Assembly (NCBI GenBank): GCA_959347315.1
Contig: OY365820.1
Location: 1,154,810 to 1,218,809 of the forward strand
Direction of reading: 5' to 3'
DNA from: Bimastos eiseni
Taxonomy: Eukaryota; Annelida; Clitellata; Crassiclitellata; Lumbricidae
DNA: 64,000 bases
Below are positions 17,901 to 62,440 of this stretch, in pieces. The notes below the pieces were generated by a model. The model made no database searches and had not been told where the DNA came from. It worked only from the letters and a program-made list of their open reading frames with translations. The position numbers and the translations under genes are program-made. Position 1 is the first letter of the stretch. Each line of letters opens with the position of its first letter.

Positions 17901-20900
17901 TTTTCTCAACAGAAAGTACACATGTTCGAGCATTCAATGTAGTTTATCTCGATTCTCAAACTTTTGAACAGTGTGCCAAGTACTCCACTGCCTTTACGTT
18001 AAGAGATTCGCCTTCGTGTTATAGCCAATGGGAAGCGTTGCAACTGGGTCGTTGTATAGCCAATGGGAAGCGTCACAACTGATTCATTCCAATTTACCAC
18101 CATATTCAGACTAGGTGTCCTGCAAATTTATTCAATCCATCTGCAATATTTGTGGACATACGCACTTATGAATATAATAGCAAATTAAGACGCAAGATCC
18201 AAATCATGACGAATTAGTGCCACATAGACAAGGGGTTCTGGAAATTTAAAATTCTGCCAAAAAATAAAAATAATGACATTGCTGCTCACTTTTGCACAGA
18301 ATATTCTAGTTAAACACATGCACATTCTGTGCAAATTTAATTAAAATCAGAGATGGCCAAGTGGGAAAACACTTGCTGATGTGAAATGCAATGACCCAAC
18401 TGTAACAATTACTGTGTTACTTTATGCAAATGCATTATGGGAACAGCCGCCAATTCTATTTGCTCAGAATTTATCTAACTACAGAAAAAATACTATTTGT
18501 TTCCATAACTATATTCAACAGACCACTGCTACACTGTCACATAAATCGACGATTAACAGCTTCTATTGCACGCAACTCTGTATGCAGAAAAGAGAAAAGG
18601 ATTAGCTACAACTTAGAAACAGATACTTCCAAAGAGATCAAGAGGGAATAGACGTCAAATAACTTTTGAACAAGAGTATCATATATATTTTTAAGCAACA
18701 CATTGCCTGCTTTAAAATGACACTTTGGTTCTACCCTACTTCGTCACAAAGTTATGAATGATCACGTGGCCATATTGTTAATTTGAGAAAAATACATTGA
18801 AAGTTCATCAACTCGCCTGGATGATATGAAAGGCAAATTAAGACCATACACAGAATTTAATAAAACTTGCATCCGTTTCCACGTAAACCAACATTCTCTG
18901 ATAATCAATTAATTTCTCATGGATAGTTTAGATACTTCATCTTATCAACAATTTTGGCAAGTCATGGACATGCAAATTACAACAACGAATTTCAACAAAT
19001 GTGATATATCAGAAATGTCAAAAACATATTTTGTCCCCATTCCATAAAAATGAGCACGTTTTTTTTCTTTTCCGAGTGATGCTATGCGCTCATGTCAATT
19101 CCTTGGGTTACATATTAATTATTCTTACAATTACTTCAGTAAATCATGACATACATTAGTCAGCCATTTACATGCACATGACACACGGAACTAGAATTTG
19201 TGACTCAAGGGTTAAATATTCGTAAAATAAGGGCATTTTAATATTCGTTACTGACTGTACGTTTTGTGCACAAATAGAATTTTTAGTTGAAAGTCTAAAA
19301 TTTATATTTTCACACAAAAATGAGACAGCATGTTGTTTTAATTGAAGAGAAGGAAAAAGGAAATCCAAAGGTTCAATGTTAGCCTAAAATGTTTCAAAAT
19401 ATAAAAGTAAAAATATTAAATTTAATATTCATTGGCAGTTTTAATATTCAAATTTTTTTCACTTATCTTAATATTCGTTATATTCGCATACTCGTTCAAT
19501 GGAGGGACTAGTGCATAACCGAGTAGACAATTTTCACAAAGTACTTGGATACACTATTTGCCAAATTCGGGCACGAGCCGAATAGTTGTGGCAACTCTGG
19601 CCCAGCAAGTAACATCCGCAGGCAAGGCTTCAAATGTTCAAATTTGTCACTTTTGCGTAATGAAAATCAGCAAAAAAAATGCTTGTGTCTGTACTAAATT
19701 CTTAATTTTCGTTTTTAGATTGCTAAATCATTATATAAAAAATAATGAATTAAAAGATTGTTATTTTTAACTATTTGTGTGTGTAATATCTGCAGAGGCA
19801 AATACTTCCGAATAGTCCCGAAAAACAGGATATTCGGCCGAGGTGATGGAACATAAATTGAACCCACAACAGCAGAGTATGCACAGTTCTTAACCTTTGA
19901 ACTTGTCACAGGCACTCACTTTCAACCACTCAACTAATAAGATTTTGATTACTTCAAATGATCAAGTTAAAGATGACGCTCAACAGACAGGAGGAAGAAG
20001 AACCATACAAACAAATACACACTAAACTTATGGGAATAATCCGGAGAATCACTGAAAACCATTAAAATTCACGAAGGGGCAAAATAAAGAAGTTGTGTGA
20101 TATTACAGACTTCACACATTCAAGAAATCATAAATCGCACCAGTTCCAATGCTTTGCTATATAATTTAAAACGATTAAGTTATTAAAGTATAAACTAAGA
20201 GACCTAGGTTAGTAATAATAATGATGTTCCAAAACTTCTTTCTTCTCCACTTCTAGAACGATCTGAATGAAAATTAAAATGCATATCTAGATGTTCAAAT
20301 ATCGAAATGGTTCTTCTAGGCTCACAAGCATTCAAAATTGAAGACCAATAAAAACTATCATCACAAAAGATTCCACTTGTTTCTCGTTGTCTATGTCCAA
20401 ACTTTTAGCGTGGACCTTAATCCCACATGGAAAACACTAAACTCTCTGTAATCTTTCAAAGCAAATGGTTCTACCACCTCAGGTAAGACAATGAAAATGA
20501 TATTTGGCTACCACCAGTATTGTTTTACCAGAGCAGCATGAAATAACCATAAAAAAAGTCACAAATCAAAAGAAACTATGCATCTATTCTACACTAATGG
20601 TGAATTTAAAAGGCTAAAACTAAGTTGTTTGTTTTTCGCGATATGGCCGCATCAAGCATCATATAAATTATTTTTATCATCATCAGTCAATCAAACTTGA
20701 TATAACGACCCTTCAAGAAATCTACTCAGAGGCGCTCCCAGTACAACCTCAGTAAATAAGACAGATTTCAAAGTGTAATAAAAAGATGGTAGAGAGTTCT
20801 TAGCCAATACCCGAATATCCAAAGGAAGGTTAGTCCAGGCAACCAAAAAAGCAGCATACTGCAATCGTAAGATGTCCTATTTGAAATGCATTATTCTGGA

Positions 20901-22081
20901 ATGGATCACGAACTGTTCCAGGACAAAGTTTGAAGCTTCATTTAATACCAAATGATTGTTCCTGCACATATTGTGTGCCACTAACAATTGACCAAGAAGC
21001 GACGAATGAGAGGAAAGACTTGATCAGTAACTATGACCAGCAATTAGGAAGGATAAAATCTCTTCTAGTTACATGTTCAGAGCACCAACCAATCAGAGTC
21101 ACAGTTCCTCAAATAGTTCAGGAGGTAATCAATTAAACATCAAAGCCAATAATTCCCTTATCAACGAACAGTAAAAGGTTATCAATGTTCGTAATATTAA
21201 TACTCTCGTCGGTAAAAGCGCCCATTCGAAATAAAAAGCAAACCATCAGAAATTTCAAATTCGAGTAAATGGTGGAATAAAATTTTGCAAGAAACATACT
21301 TGGCTATCGTAGGAAAACAATTTAGCATAATAAAAATAATAATTAACATTATGAAGGGAAAACAGGTCAGGCAGCAGAGGTAGACTGAGAGTAAGAACCC
21401 ATAGTCAGATGAAATGTTTACAAACCATTGTACCACCAAACATCAACGACTAACAGCTCCCATTAATTCACACTATTATGAAGGCAGCCAATAGTAATTA
21501 GGAAATCAGATCACACTGGTGGCTAATGGTGCACAAAAACTAAGTCAAAATCAAGTCAATCGATGCAAATCAATCATTTACCGAGCCGACGTCACGTCTG
21601 TCAATGGATCTGAATATAGATTTTTGCATGCAAACATTTCTTGCATCTTAAAACCAATAAGCGCCCGAGTTTTTCTCATGGAAAAATTTCTCACAGCTTA
21701 AAATAAATTAATGCAGTGACTTTTTCTCTAAATGAAATTTCTATCTGCTCAAAACCAAGAAACACGGCAAGTCTATATCATGCAACAATTTCTCACAGCT
21801 TAAAACCAATAAACACTGGGCAGTAGACGCCACAGACAGTTCAGTTATGCTTTTTCACAAAACTTTCAAACAATTTCTATGATAAACGGTAGTAAAAGAC
21901 TCTTTCTAGACGGCATTTGTGAATGTCTCTTTCGCGACACAAGTGCAAACACGTTCACGTCACAAAGAACGAAACCAGTTCAAAGAAACGGAAACACTGA
22001 CACCAGAACAGCATATTTAACGGACACACGGCAAACCGAACAAGAGTTATCGTCAGCGTCTCTCGCTCCTTCCTACGTCGA
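14997..22081. other. Region between the two PRPP synthetase genes
   Basis: About 7 kb upstream of the divergent copy and downstream of the orthodox one. It should hold the promoter and 5' UTR exon of the former and the 3' UTR of the latter. Recognised content: a possible hAT-like terminus at 15119 (cagtggcggctctaggctct), a retrotransposon fragment at 16440-16730, a LINE hairpin end at 17725-17785, AT-rich blocks with repeated taatattcg around 19230-19500, and an inverted LINE end at 20690-20750. No gene or clear promoter element was identified. Confidence 0.5.
16440..16730 (-). pseudogene. Non-LTR retrotransposon C-terminal fragment
   Basis: The minus strand encodes 87 residues (SHIKSRKLRYFWHIVRQPKD and onward, with GRPRIYWFDNVMAW and the ending QPSRSDDVT). 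These match the last part of the longer + strand copy at 53954-54874 with only scattered changes. It is 5'-truncated, as is typical of LINE insertions. The shared ending catcgtcgcttcgcg marks the 3' end of the coding part. Confidence 0.8.
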
Positions 22082-27069
<4,988 letters not shown>

Positions 27070-29239
27070 CGTTCCGTTTGGACCTCCGGAACCGACTGGA
27101 ACCAACTGGAACCTGGAATTCTCAAACGACACACGACGACTTCGCGAGCAACTTGAACCGATTTTCGCTGGACAGCCACAGGATCGAGTCACATGCTTCC
27201 GCTTGACCAATGGCGCCTTTTCCCCGAAGACTATGCGCCATCGTAGACGCCGCCATTGTGCGTGAGTATGTTAACGCTATCGCTTGAAAGCGCAAAACTT
27301 CTTAAACATTTACTACACGCACGACCGAGGGCAGGCTGGAAGGAGGTTAAAATAATGAGGAAATTGGTTAAATCTATAATCATCTTCACCTTGAATTTTA
27401 ATTAGGAAGAACGGGCCTATGAGACTGTTGGCATTTTTGTAAATCGGCTTTCCATAGCAACTCTATTTCTTTGTAAGCCGCGAAAGCCCAACAAAGAGGG
27501 TCAGTGAGTCTGCGGTATAACCTCTAAAGTCCTCTATAGACGCTTTCTACAAGATTCGCTCCGTGCGAGGCTAACAATTAACTCGGTCTACTTAGTTTTA
27601 TGGTTATTCTCAGTACAAACAGCTCTATATCTGTAGGCCTACCAGAGAATAATAATAAATTATATTATAGAGTAAGTAAGTAAGTATGCGCTTTGCTGAA
27701 ATGTTTGCAAACGAACTGCGAGAACATCAGATTTGAGCAATCATAAAATTATCATAACATGATAACACTCAAGGCTATCACAAACCAGACGTCTTAGGAA
27801 ATGTTGTTAGGATAGGCCACTAAAGAGAAAGTAGGCCAGTCTATACAATAATTTATACACGTGAAGCAACAATGAAGGCAGATAGTTTGAAAACAAAAAA
27901 GAGTAGGTTTATACAATCATGTAAGTACAGAAAAATGCCAAATTGACTCACTCATAGGCCTAATAGTAACCGTATATCTTCAAACTACACGTGATCGATG
28001 AAAAAATTCTCTAATTATTTTTAAACAATTAAATAGAAGTGGCCGCTCTAGGCCCTTTTGAGCGAGGAATGCTCATTGTCCCATTGGCCTGCACAACTAC
28101 TAAACAGAATCGTGTCTTCTTAGTGGTTTACCCCTCACTCTGGTAAGTTGGCGTTGCGCTTGTCACCCTGAGTCCACTCTTGACAACATTTTCTTGAAAA
28201 CTATTCTTTTCTGCCATACGTGCTGGGTATGGGTGCGCTTCTGCAGAGTACTATAGCCTTGAAGAGTAGCTAGTAGCAAATCGTTTGAATGAATGAATGA
28301 ATGAATGAATGAATGAATGAATGAATGAATGAATGAATGAGTGTAAAAGATAAACTGCTTTGGTAACTATATCCAGAATAGTTATCTTTGATTTGGTTGA
28401 CTATTTTTGAGCATAATATTTGGTGCTTTAGTTTCGTCATGCAGCCTACATACTTATTATAAGTGAACGTAGACTTTGTTGAGAACTGCATGTGCCTATG
28501 ATGTGTTCACTTGCGTTGTTTTATTGACTTTTGTAGCCTACACGTGTTCAACATTCTGTGCTAAGTACAGCATCGACCTTCACATTCATCTGTTTACAAA
28601 TGCTTTAGTTCAGAACACTATTGTCCAAGTTCTGTCTGGCTTACTTATAAGCCCAGTTTAAGTGCAATTATGGGTGTGCATGGTTCGCCATAGGTATATA
28701 TGTATATAGAGGGCTTGAAATCTGGGAGTTAGTATCTCAGTAACCTCACATGCACCATTTTATTTAGGCACATATTGGCTTACCATTAGTTGGGAGCATA
28801 ATCCAGTGCCATATAATTATTACAACCTTAGTCACCCATACACTCAATTGTTTATTGAACCCCGACACTGCTTGCAGTCCAGCAGTACCAGTCCCAAACC
28901 AGGAGAAAGGAGGAGAATGGCACTAATGTTCTTTGTTATCAGACAGTATACTTAAACTGCAACTACCAACCAGAAAAACCGTGAGCTGCCCCGTAACATA
29001 TAAAATGTGTGGCGGCCGCTCAATAATAATAATTACACACCTCTTTAAAGTGCAATATTCGGTCATTAAGTACAAGATCAAAGGAAAGATGACACATTAA
29101 GTGGGTTAAGCAAAATTCTTGTAATCTAGCAGGGCAGTCCCAAGCCTAGATGAGAAATGACGGTGATGCTAATGTTCTTTATTATCACACAATGTCGTTA
29201 AACGGAAACTAACCTATCAACAAAAACAAAATCTACATC

Positions 29240-29440
29240 TCAGTTGACCCTCAGCTTGGAACTGTCTTCCACAGTCCTTGCGCCTGGAATTACCACCCCT
29301 CACCTTGCCAGTTCCAGAGACGTCCAAAGACTTTTCTGTTCCCTTGCCCAAGCTCAGACGTCCGTCCGTTGAGAGCGCTGCTGAATCGAGCGGCGCAATG
29401 TAAGTAATTGATTACATTACATTACAGTGCATGTTTATCA
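29240..29440 (+). mobile_element. L2-like LINE 3' end
   Basis: Near-duplicate of 3340-3540: agcttggaactgtcttccac, then aaagacttttctgttccctt, then a gagagcgctgctgaa..gagcggcgcaatgta hairpin remnant and an attacattacattacag tail. It is 5'-truncated with no intact ORF. Confidence 0.65.
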
Positions 29441-29822
29441 ATACCTCCACCACATCTCAGCTGACAGTGTTTGGCTCAAAGGCTGAGGCAGACATCATAA
29501 CACCGAACAAGATTTCAAACTCAATATTACAATTAATTAAAAAAGCTTAGAAAATAAGTGAAAAAGAATCTTTACACGATCGTATACGAAGAAACGAAGA
29601 AAAACAAAGACTTGACACACTGCGGGAAAAATGAGCAAACAATTGAGAAATATTAATTGAAAACAGTCACAATCTAACTAATGAATCTAACTAATTTAGG
29701 CGTTATTTAAAAACTGGAGTTCGGAACATGTCTAGAGAAAAGCACGAATCTGGAGGAGAGCCTGATTTCTCGAAAGTGACAAAATTAATATCAGATGGGC
29801 CATGTTCTTGAACTGTTGGACG

Positions 29823-29933
29823 ACTTATTAATAATAAAAATAATAGTAATAGTAGTAGTAGTAGTAATAATAATAATAAATAATAATTATTAATATTGTT
29901 CTTCTTCTTTTCTTCTTCTTCTTCTTCTTCTTC

Positions 29934-29966
<33 letters not shown>

Positions 29967-30245
29967 GTAGTAGTATCATCAGCAGTAGTAGTGGTAGTGG
30001 ACAGGGGTGGCGATCCCGGGGAGGAGGTCGAGGAGGACATGTCCTCCCACCTTTCAGAAAGAGGGAACAAGTTATACGTGTGTCCGCCCACATTTCCTAC
30101 CGCTCTCATCGAGTGTCCAAGTCTGTCCAACGGGATCACAGCCTCTGGTAGTGTTAGGAGTAGGTGAAGTAGTAGAAGTAGTAATATTTTCAACTGTCAT
30201 TATTATTTATTGTTATTATTATTACAACTACTTTATTACTATTAA
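29823..30245. repeat. Trinucleotide arrays flanking a GC-rich dispersed repeat
   Basis: (ATA/GTA)n at 29830-29880, (CTT)n and (TTA)n at 29905-29967 and (GTA)n at about 30160-30185 frame a GC-rich block (30003-30145: ggcgatcccggggagg, then acatgtcctcccacctttca, gaaagagggaacaagttata). The block recurs at 61535-61650, and related C/G-rich text occurs at 30710-30845. The open frames across it are repeat artefacts. Confidence 0.75.
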
Positions 30246-32589
30246 TAGAGAGGAAATTAGAGGCCTTGAAATCGCCACAACGCAAACCAATCTGTTAGCG
30301 TATTCTTGTGGTAACACTATAGAAGGATGACGACGATAGTGATCTCTGTAAAGAGGCTGCGTCGTCAAGCAATGCCTAGGCCTATACAAGATTGGCCAGT
30401 CACTAACTTCACCCCAAAGTAATCTAGGCAACATCGAGACATTAGCGAGCCATTTCATTCAGTGGTCCAAATTTTCAAACCAAGTAATTAAAACATTTAC
30501 AGGAACAATAATATTACAAGCAGTGTAAACAGAAGATAAAAACACATACACGAAGAGAGAAAAAGAGACTGACAAACAGAAAGAATGAGACACAGAGACA
30601 GAGAGAGACAAAGAAAGAGATACACACAAAGATATAAAATGCGAAATAAGACTGGGAATAGAAAATAACTTATATCGGCCTACAGCTTACCAGTATGCAT
30701 AGGCGGCTATCTAGTTTGACAGGTGGGGGGACACCCAATGAGAGGAGTACGAAGTGTGGGGGAAGCAAACGTATAGCGTGTCCCCTCTCTGTAACAGGTG
30801 AGGGGACCTGTCCCCTTCAACCCCCCGAGATCGACGCCTCTGTCAGCATACAACCTGCAAGGGACCCATATTAAGATAATGCAATATATATAATCTTTTG
30901 GAGATCGTGTGCGCAAGAGTGTTTGCGTGTGCAACATTTTATAAATGCTTCACACTTAATTTTGAGCGCAGGTCGAAGTTGAATTCGATTAGACCCTGTA
31001 TGGTATCATTCAGGTCATAATCTAAATGTCTATGGTTATAAGTACTGATTACCTAAGAAAAGTCCCTTGTCTTAAGATAAGATAAGATGAGGAGACGTGT
31101 CAGTTAAGGAACCAATGTTTAAGGAATAAGTAGGCCGCAACCGGCTAAAAGACTCGATAAACGTATACAGTTTCATACAAATGTATAGCTTCACAGCCAG
31201 TGCGCGTGAGCACAGCTTAGAGGGAACGTTGCAGTCTGGAAATGCTGGACAGCGGCGAAGAAGAAGAGGAAGAAGAAGAATTACCAATGGAATTTAAACC
31301 TTAACTGAAATGATCACATTGTGCAAAAGAAGTGCGTTAAAATGAGCAATAATTTTGTCGCAGAAAGTTGGCGACACTCACACAGCAATGCAAACACAGA
31401 ATGTTTAACCACAAAATTACAATCACTGCACGCGTCAAATGTGTATCACGAAACGTCCTAACTACACGTTTATAACATTAAGTATCCTCGCAAGAGCATG
31501 GAATATGTCGAACAAAGAGTTTTCGTGGTTTAAGATCACAGGCTTTTCAAAAAAGATATCGAATTGGTCCAAATTAAAACAAAAATAAGTAACACGTCTT
31601 TTGAAAGAAATGTCGGCAGATAACAAATGAACAACTATGACATACTATTTGATTCATTATTATTATTATAATTTTATTAATTATGAGGATTTATATAGCG
31701 CCACTTCGGGACTCTCTGAATACACCCAGGAGCGCCCTCGACCCAACCCTAGTTAAATTGGACAGTCTTAAGGTTAGTATAGATTACAGAACACGGTAGG
31801 TTGGTCCCTAACCATTTGGCAAATAATTAACCAATTGCAAATATTAATTATCCTATTTAAAATATAATAATACCAGCTTAGTTAATCTATTTTCATTGGT
31901 CCATTCCGACAGCAAAATATGAAATACCTAGGCACACAAAACCTCATTGATTCAAATATTAAATAAAATAGATCAATGAACAATCTGCTAAACAGTTTCT
32001 TATAAAACACTATTCTGTAGGCATATTTATCGTATCATATCGTTAAATTTATATAACTCTTTTCACAGAGGCGTTCATGAGCACTGAAATCCCGTGTATA
32101 GAAAGAAGTGCCTTCAAATAGAGAGAATCCGATGGAGAGAAGCCAGTCTAGTTTAGTTCTTTGTGATGGGAAAAGTAATTCAAGGTTGATTGACCCACAA
32201 CTGCAAACGCCCGGTGTTAGGCCAAGGCAGTCTTAGTCCTAGGAACAAACCGATCAATACGATCGACATTTTTATGTAGTATGTAGAAGCGGAAAAGAAT
32301 CACACTTAGACAGAAGTAATTAAAATAACTAATATTTAATTTATAATTAATCTAATCTAGTCTAATGGCGTCGTTGCTCTAAAGCTTCAAGTGAAAACAA
32401 AGTTAGAAGCAATTTCAACCTTCGGAGAATCGAGGGTGGACCCAATAAGCGAGAACACAAGTTTCTACCACTGTTTACATTCCTTCACGTTACTATACAG
32501 GCGACAACAACAATTAGTTTTCGAATGTAAGCGACGTCATGCGCGATCCTAGCGACCAGTTGAAAAAGCAAAAGATGTATTCTGATTGT

Positions 32590-32925
32590 CAAAGACATTA
32601 CAATAATGTATACATTGTACACATTGCAAACATTGCAACGGCTAACATTGCAACCGAATACGTTGCAAGTGCAACATTTCAACTGCATACATTGCACAAC
32701 AAACATTGCAATCGCATACATTGCAACCACAGAAATTGCAACCGCATACATTGCATCACAAACATTGCAATCGCAAACATTGCAACCGAGAACATCGCAA
32801 AAGAAAACAGCCACGAACATTTCAACTGCAAACATTTCATCCACAAAGATTGCAACTCCGTATACATATCTATTGCAAACATTGCAACCGCAAACATTTC
32901 TACCACAAACATTCAAGCAGAATGG
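32590..32925. repeat. 15 bp minisatellite downstream of FE65
   Basis: About 20 units of acattgcaaccgcaa with variants over 335 bp. The unit length is a multiple of three, so several frames stay open on both strands (up to 163 codons). These are not credible proteins (Thr-Leu-Gln or Cys-Asn-Val repeats). Confidence 0.9.
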
Positions 32926-33036
32926 AGAGCTGCACTCCTGTGGTAGAGTATTCAATTCATCAGAAGAAGACTGCACTCCTCAAAAAACGGTTTTCAATCA
33001 CCGCACAGCTCAGCCAAAGAGTGAAATCGTATTGAA

Positions 33037-33205
33037 AGGTCGTGAGTGCATTCCTTAAGGGTGCAACCGCATTCCTCAAGGGTGAAAATGCATTCCTTAA
33101 GGGTTGGATAGCATTCCATTCAAGGGTTGAACTGCATTCTTTAAGGACGAAATTGCATTCCTTAAGGGTAGAGCATCATTCCCTAAGAGAAGTACAGCAT
33201 TCGTC
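33037..33205. repeat. About 24 bp minisatellite next to the FE65 stop
   Basis: Seven or so units of gcattccttaagggt plus 8-9 variable bases. It lies 50 bp beyond the FE65 stop codon (33253-33255), so it is probably transcribed as part of that gene's 3' UTR if the UTR is of normal length. Confidence 0.85.
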
Positions 33206-33252
33206 TAGGATAGAACTGGCTTTCATTGGGTCGTATTAACGAGATCTGTTAA

Positions 33253-58872
<25,620 letters not shown>

Positions 58873-59940
58873 CCAACCGTTCTCACACCGATTCGCCCTC
58901 CGATGACTCCATAGCGCTCCCCGGTCGAACAGCCTCGCCAGCATACCATGTCGATTTCGACGCCACGACATCATCCCCGACAAATGAAGGCCCCAGCGCT
59001 CACCGCGAAAGGCCGCCCTTGCCTCAGGGACAGCTCCTCGGTCCGCCTCTTCTCCATGCGCTCTGGGTCGCATCTAACGAAGGCGGACCGTCAGCGTCTT
59101 GAATACAAAGATGTCGTCTGTCGGTTAAGTATCAGCCTTCCACGATTGTGCAATAACGCTCCATAGTAGTTGAAAGCGGGACTTAAGAGTTTCTGGTATC
59201 TTTCCGCTGTAGTTGAAAGCGGAACATTAAGTGTCTGGTATCTCTTAGGTGGTACCCTTCATACGTGTGCGCATCCGTCGTTATCGACCGCATTGTAAGG
59301 GTGCGAGCGGTTTCTTCTCAGAGTAGCTTTTGTTCACTATTTACTTGTAAACGGTGAATCCGTAATATGTTAACTCCGCCACTCCCAGCACTCAGGCAAT
59401 GCCAGTCCAAAGTTTGGATAAGGAAGGAGGGCGACGCTAATGATCCATGTTATCAGAGAGTGTCTTCAAACTACAACTAATCTTTACTTCTCCAGCTGAT
59501 AAAGCCACCGCAAAGTTTCACTTAAGTCGCTCTATTCTCGGCTTCAGAGAAAGAAACTCAAAACCCGCGCAGTTCCTTAGTTCGACTCATAAACTAAATG
59601 CGCCCCTAATAGCCAGACAGAGGGACGGACAAACGACTGGCAACTGATGCTCCATCCCGAGCCGCGCCGACGCACGGAAGCCTGCGACACTGAGCAGGCC
59701 TTTGACATTGATCGGAGCCCATCGACGCTGTGCTATTGACGCCTGGCTTTGCAAGGGTTTTTTGGCGGATGATGCGTGCGTTGCCGTTGCGTATACGAGG
59801 GGATTGTGTAGGACAGTTGTTTACGCAGATTAATTAGAGAGGAGTTGATAGGGTTGATCTTCTTTTGAGCTCTAGTTATTAATGAAAGGTTGTTGACGAT
59901 GAGAGAGAAATGGAAGGAGGCGTTTTTGGGTTGATCTCTC

Positions 59941-59974
<34 letters not shown>

Positions 59975-61939
59975 GAGAGAGAGAGGGGAGAGAGACAGAG
60001 ACAGATAGACAGAGTCAGAGAGATAGAGAGACATAGAGGCAGAGAGACATGGAGAGAGGGATAATTATCACGATAATTATCGCTACTTTTTATTATTATT
60101 AGTAATATTCCTTAACTACTCGCACGACTCAGCAACGTACAGTATATTATCAGAGTAGGCCTTTAAAAATTCTTGTCACCCGTGGCAACAACTCAACTGG
60201 CAGCGTGTTAAAGTTAATTTCCCAGCTAACAGACAGAACCCATTCATCATCCTTTCGTACATTTGCCCAAAGAAGCGATTGTACAATCTAGTCATTTCTT
60301 CCCTCGGCATCAACACTCGTGTAATTTCGAAATAATGAAGACGGAAGTTTTGGGAAAGTGTTTTTCTTAAACGCTACGACCTCCGATTGGCTCCCTATTT
60401 GCTATGGACGAAGCTGTTTGTTTTGGATGAGCCGAATGTGATGGTAAATATTTCTTCATGTTGGATGTTGCCAATAAAGAAAGCGTTCTCAAGGCGTTAG
60501 AGTGTGTTGTGTCTAAGTTAACACAGGGTTGAGGTAGGAACAGGGTATATGTATGTGTACCGAAATGCAGTTTCACTTATTAATTCCCATACCAACATGT
60601 ATGCATACATAAAAAGACATACATACAAAGTAAATACACAATTCGACACACATGCATATACTTGTATGCTCATTACGCATAGGCTAACGCCAACCAATGC
60701 GTTTAAATTTGTACGACAACAGTTACTCTGGTGATGCATCGCTTACTCGAGCGGATTTATCATGTTGTGCTAGCATTCAACGACGAGACTATTTTATCAG
60801 GCCTAAGGCTCCAAGACTCTAAGGGCTGTGCAATTGTAATTTTTATCTGACATTTGTCACAAAACAAATGATCGATGACAGTTATGCTACAAATCCTGTA
60901 GTTTACATGTTTCCAAAGTTTCCAACATTCCAATTGAATTGCAAGCTTCAGCTTCTAGAAAAGTAACAGAGCATGACCTTTCACGATCATTATGGACCGC
61001 TAGGAGCTCACAATTATATCCTACGCAGTTGAAGTCGCAACCACTGGCTCCTCCTCTAATCGAGTTTATTATTTACTGGTGGAAGTTTCGGTATAACGAA
61101 ACGGTATGACGCCAAAATATCATCAGCGTCTTCTCCTCCTTTAACCCGGCTTGGGACTGGCATTGCCAGATTTCCAGCAGTGGAGTAGTTATTTATTTAC
61201 AATCTCACGACGCGCTTGTTATTCCAATCGCCGTAGGCATCCCTCATTCATCTTTCGCATAGTATTGAATAGTTTCCCGCAAACCCGCTCGCTGCACGGT
61301 TATAACATCGCGGAAGAATGTGATGAAGATCCTTCCTGTATCGTGCGGAAACTAAACGCATTGGTCACCCGAGAAATGGAGGAGGGGTTAAGAAGGGTCG
61401 AATGTGTTGACTGAGGAGCAAAATTCTAAGGGTGATGGATGCCGGAGTCTGATCATGGGTTAGTTATCGTTGACGCAACTTCAAAAGACGTTGTCCGCAA
61501 GTCCATAGTAATGTAGTGTAATGTAATCTGCGGCGGCGATCCCGCGGGATCGAGGGGGACAAGTTCCTCCACCTCTTACAGAAAGAGGACAAGTTATACA
61601 TGTGTACCCCCAACATTTCCTACCCCTCTCTTTGGGTGAGATCGCAGCCTCTGAATGTAGTCGAGTAATTATATAGCGCCCCCTCAAGACATCTACGTAG
61701 AGAATAGCGAGTGCTTGATTACCATCATCAGGTGACTGGTCAAGTGCGGCGGCAATCGTATAGTAGTCGGAAAGATTCAAGTCGGACATTCTAGGAGAAG
61801 ATGGAGATAAGAGATCTGATGCCATCGTCAGTGGTCAGTGCTTCTAAACACAAGACAAAATAAAATATCACAGAGACAAATGGCAAACTCACATATAAAA
61901 ATAATAATTATAATCATAGTAATAATCATCGTAATAGTA

Positions 61940-62067
61940 ATGGGGCGTCACTGTGTAGGAACCTTGAGCAATTGCTCTGCAGGACAACTGCAATTGCGCC
62001 GTCGAGGCGTGTGTAAGCACTTCTGAGCAAAAAATGTTGGAAGAAGGACGGTATCAAACTTAGGTAA

Positions 62068-62090
<23 letters not shown>
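61940..62090 (+). mobile_element. tRNA-derived SINE, copy 3 (5'-truncated)
   Basis: The + strand carries the body of the SINE: gtcactgtgtaggaaccttg, agcaattgctctgcaggaca, then cttctgagcaaaaaatgttg and gaagaaggacggtatcaaac, followed by a taaataaataaataa tail. The tRNA-like head with box A is missing. Confidence 0.8.
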
Positions 62091-62098
<8 letters not shown>

Positions 62099-62440
62099 AA
62101 CAATAATTAAAAGATAACGATTATTATTTTGCTTTTGCAGTGAGGTGCTTAATTCTCCCAGGGACTAAAAGTTAAAGAATATATAAATATTATTGTTATT
62201 GTCATTGTTATTATTACTATTATTACTAGAAAGAATGTCTTCCCTGTTTGGGATAATCGTGTTATGGAATTCTACACTATTCATGAGATAGTTCCGCTTG
62301 GCATCAGACGACGCTCTAAAGCCATTCGCTAGATGGCAGCACCTACTTTTCATAATCGACACAATGAATCGCCAGACGGCCAGATGACCACAACAATTGC
62401 CTGCTCACATTATTTAACGCAAGACTGTTGACGATACCTC

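Larger units (their letters stand above)
27070..33252. other. Intergenic region between PRPS and FE65
   Basis: It contains the 5' flank of the orthodox PRPP synthetase, whose promoter could not be identified. Other content: a (GAAT)n run at 28285-28340, family A copies at 28868-28965 and 29131-29205 (-), a LINE end at 29240-29440, trinucleotide arrays at 29830-30240, a GC-rich dispersed repeat at 30003-30145 and a relative at 30710-30845, an inverted LINE hairpin at 31680-31740, and two minisatellites at 32590-33205 just past the end of the FE65 gene. No gene was recognised. Confidence 0.55.

Noticed and set aside
32485..32976. 163-codon minus-strand Cys/Asn/Val-rich ORF and overlapping plus-strand ORFs
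   Set aside because: The 15 bp minisatellite unit is a multiple of three, so frames stay open by construction.
61151..61414. 87-codon plus-strand ORF
   Set aside because: It starts inside a family A repeat; the rest shows no family, and no splice or start evidence supports it.
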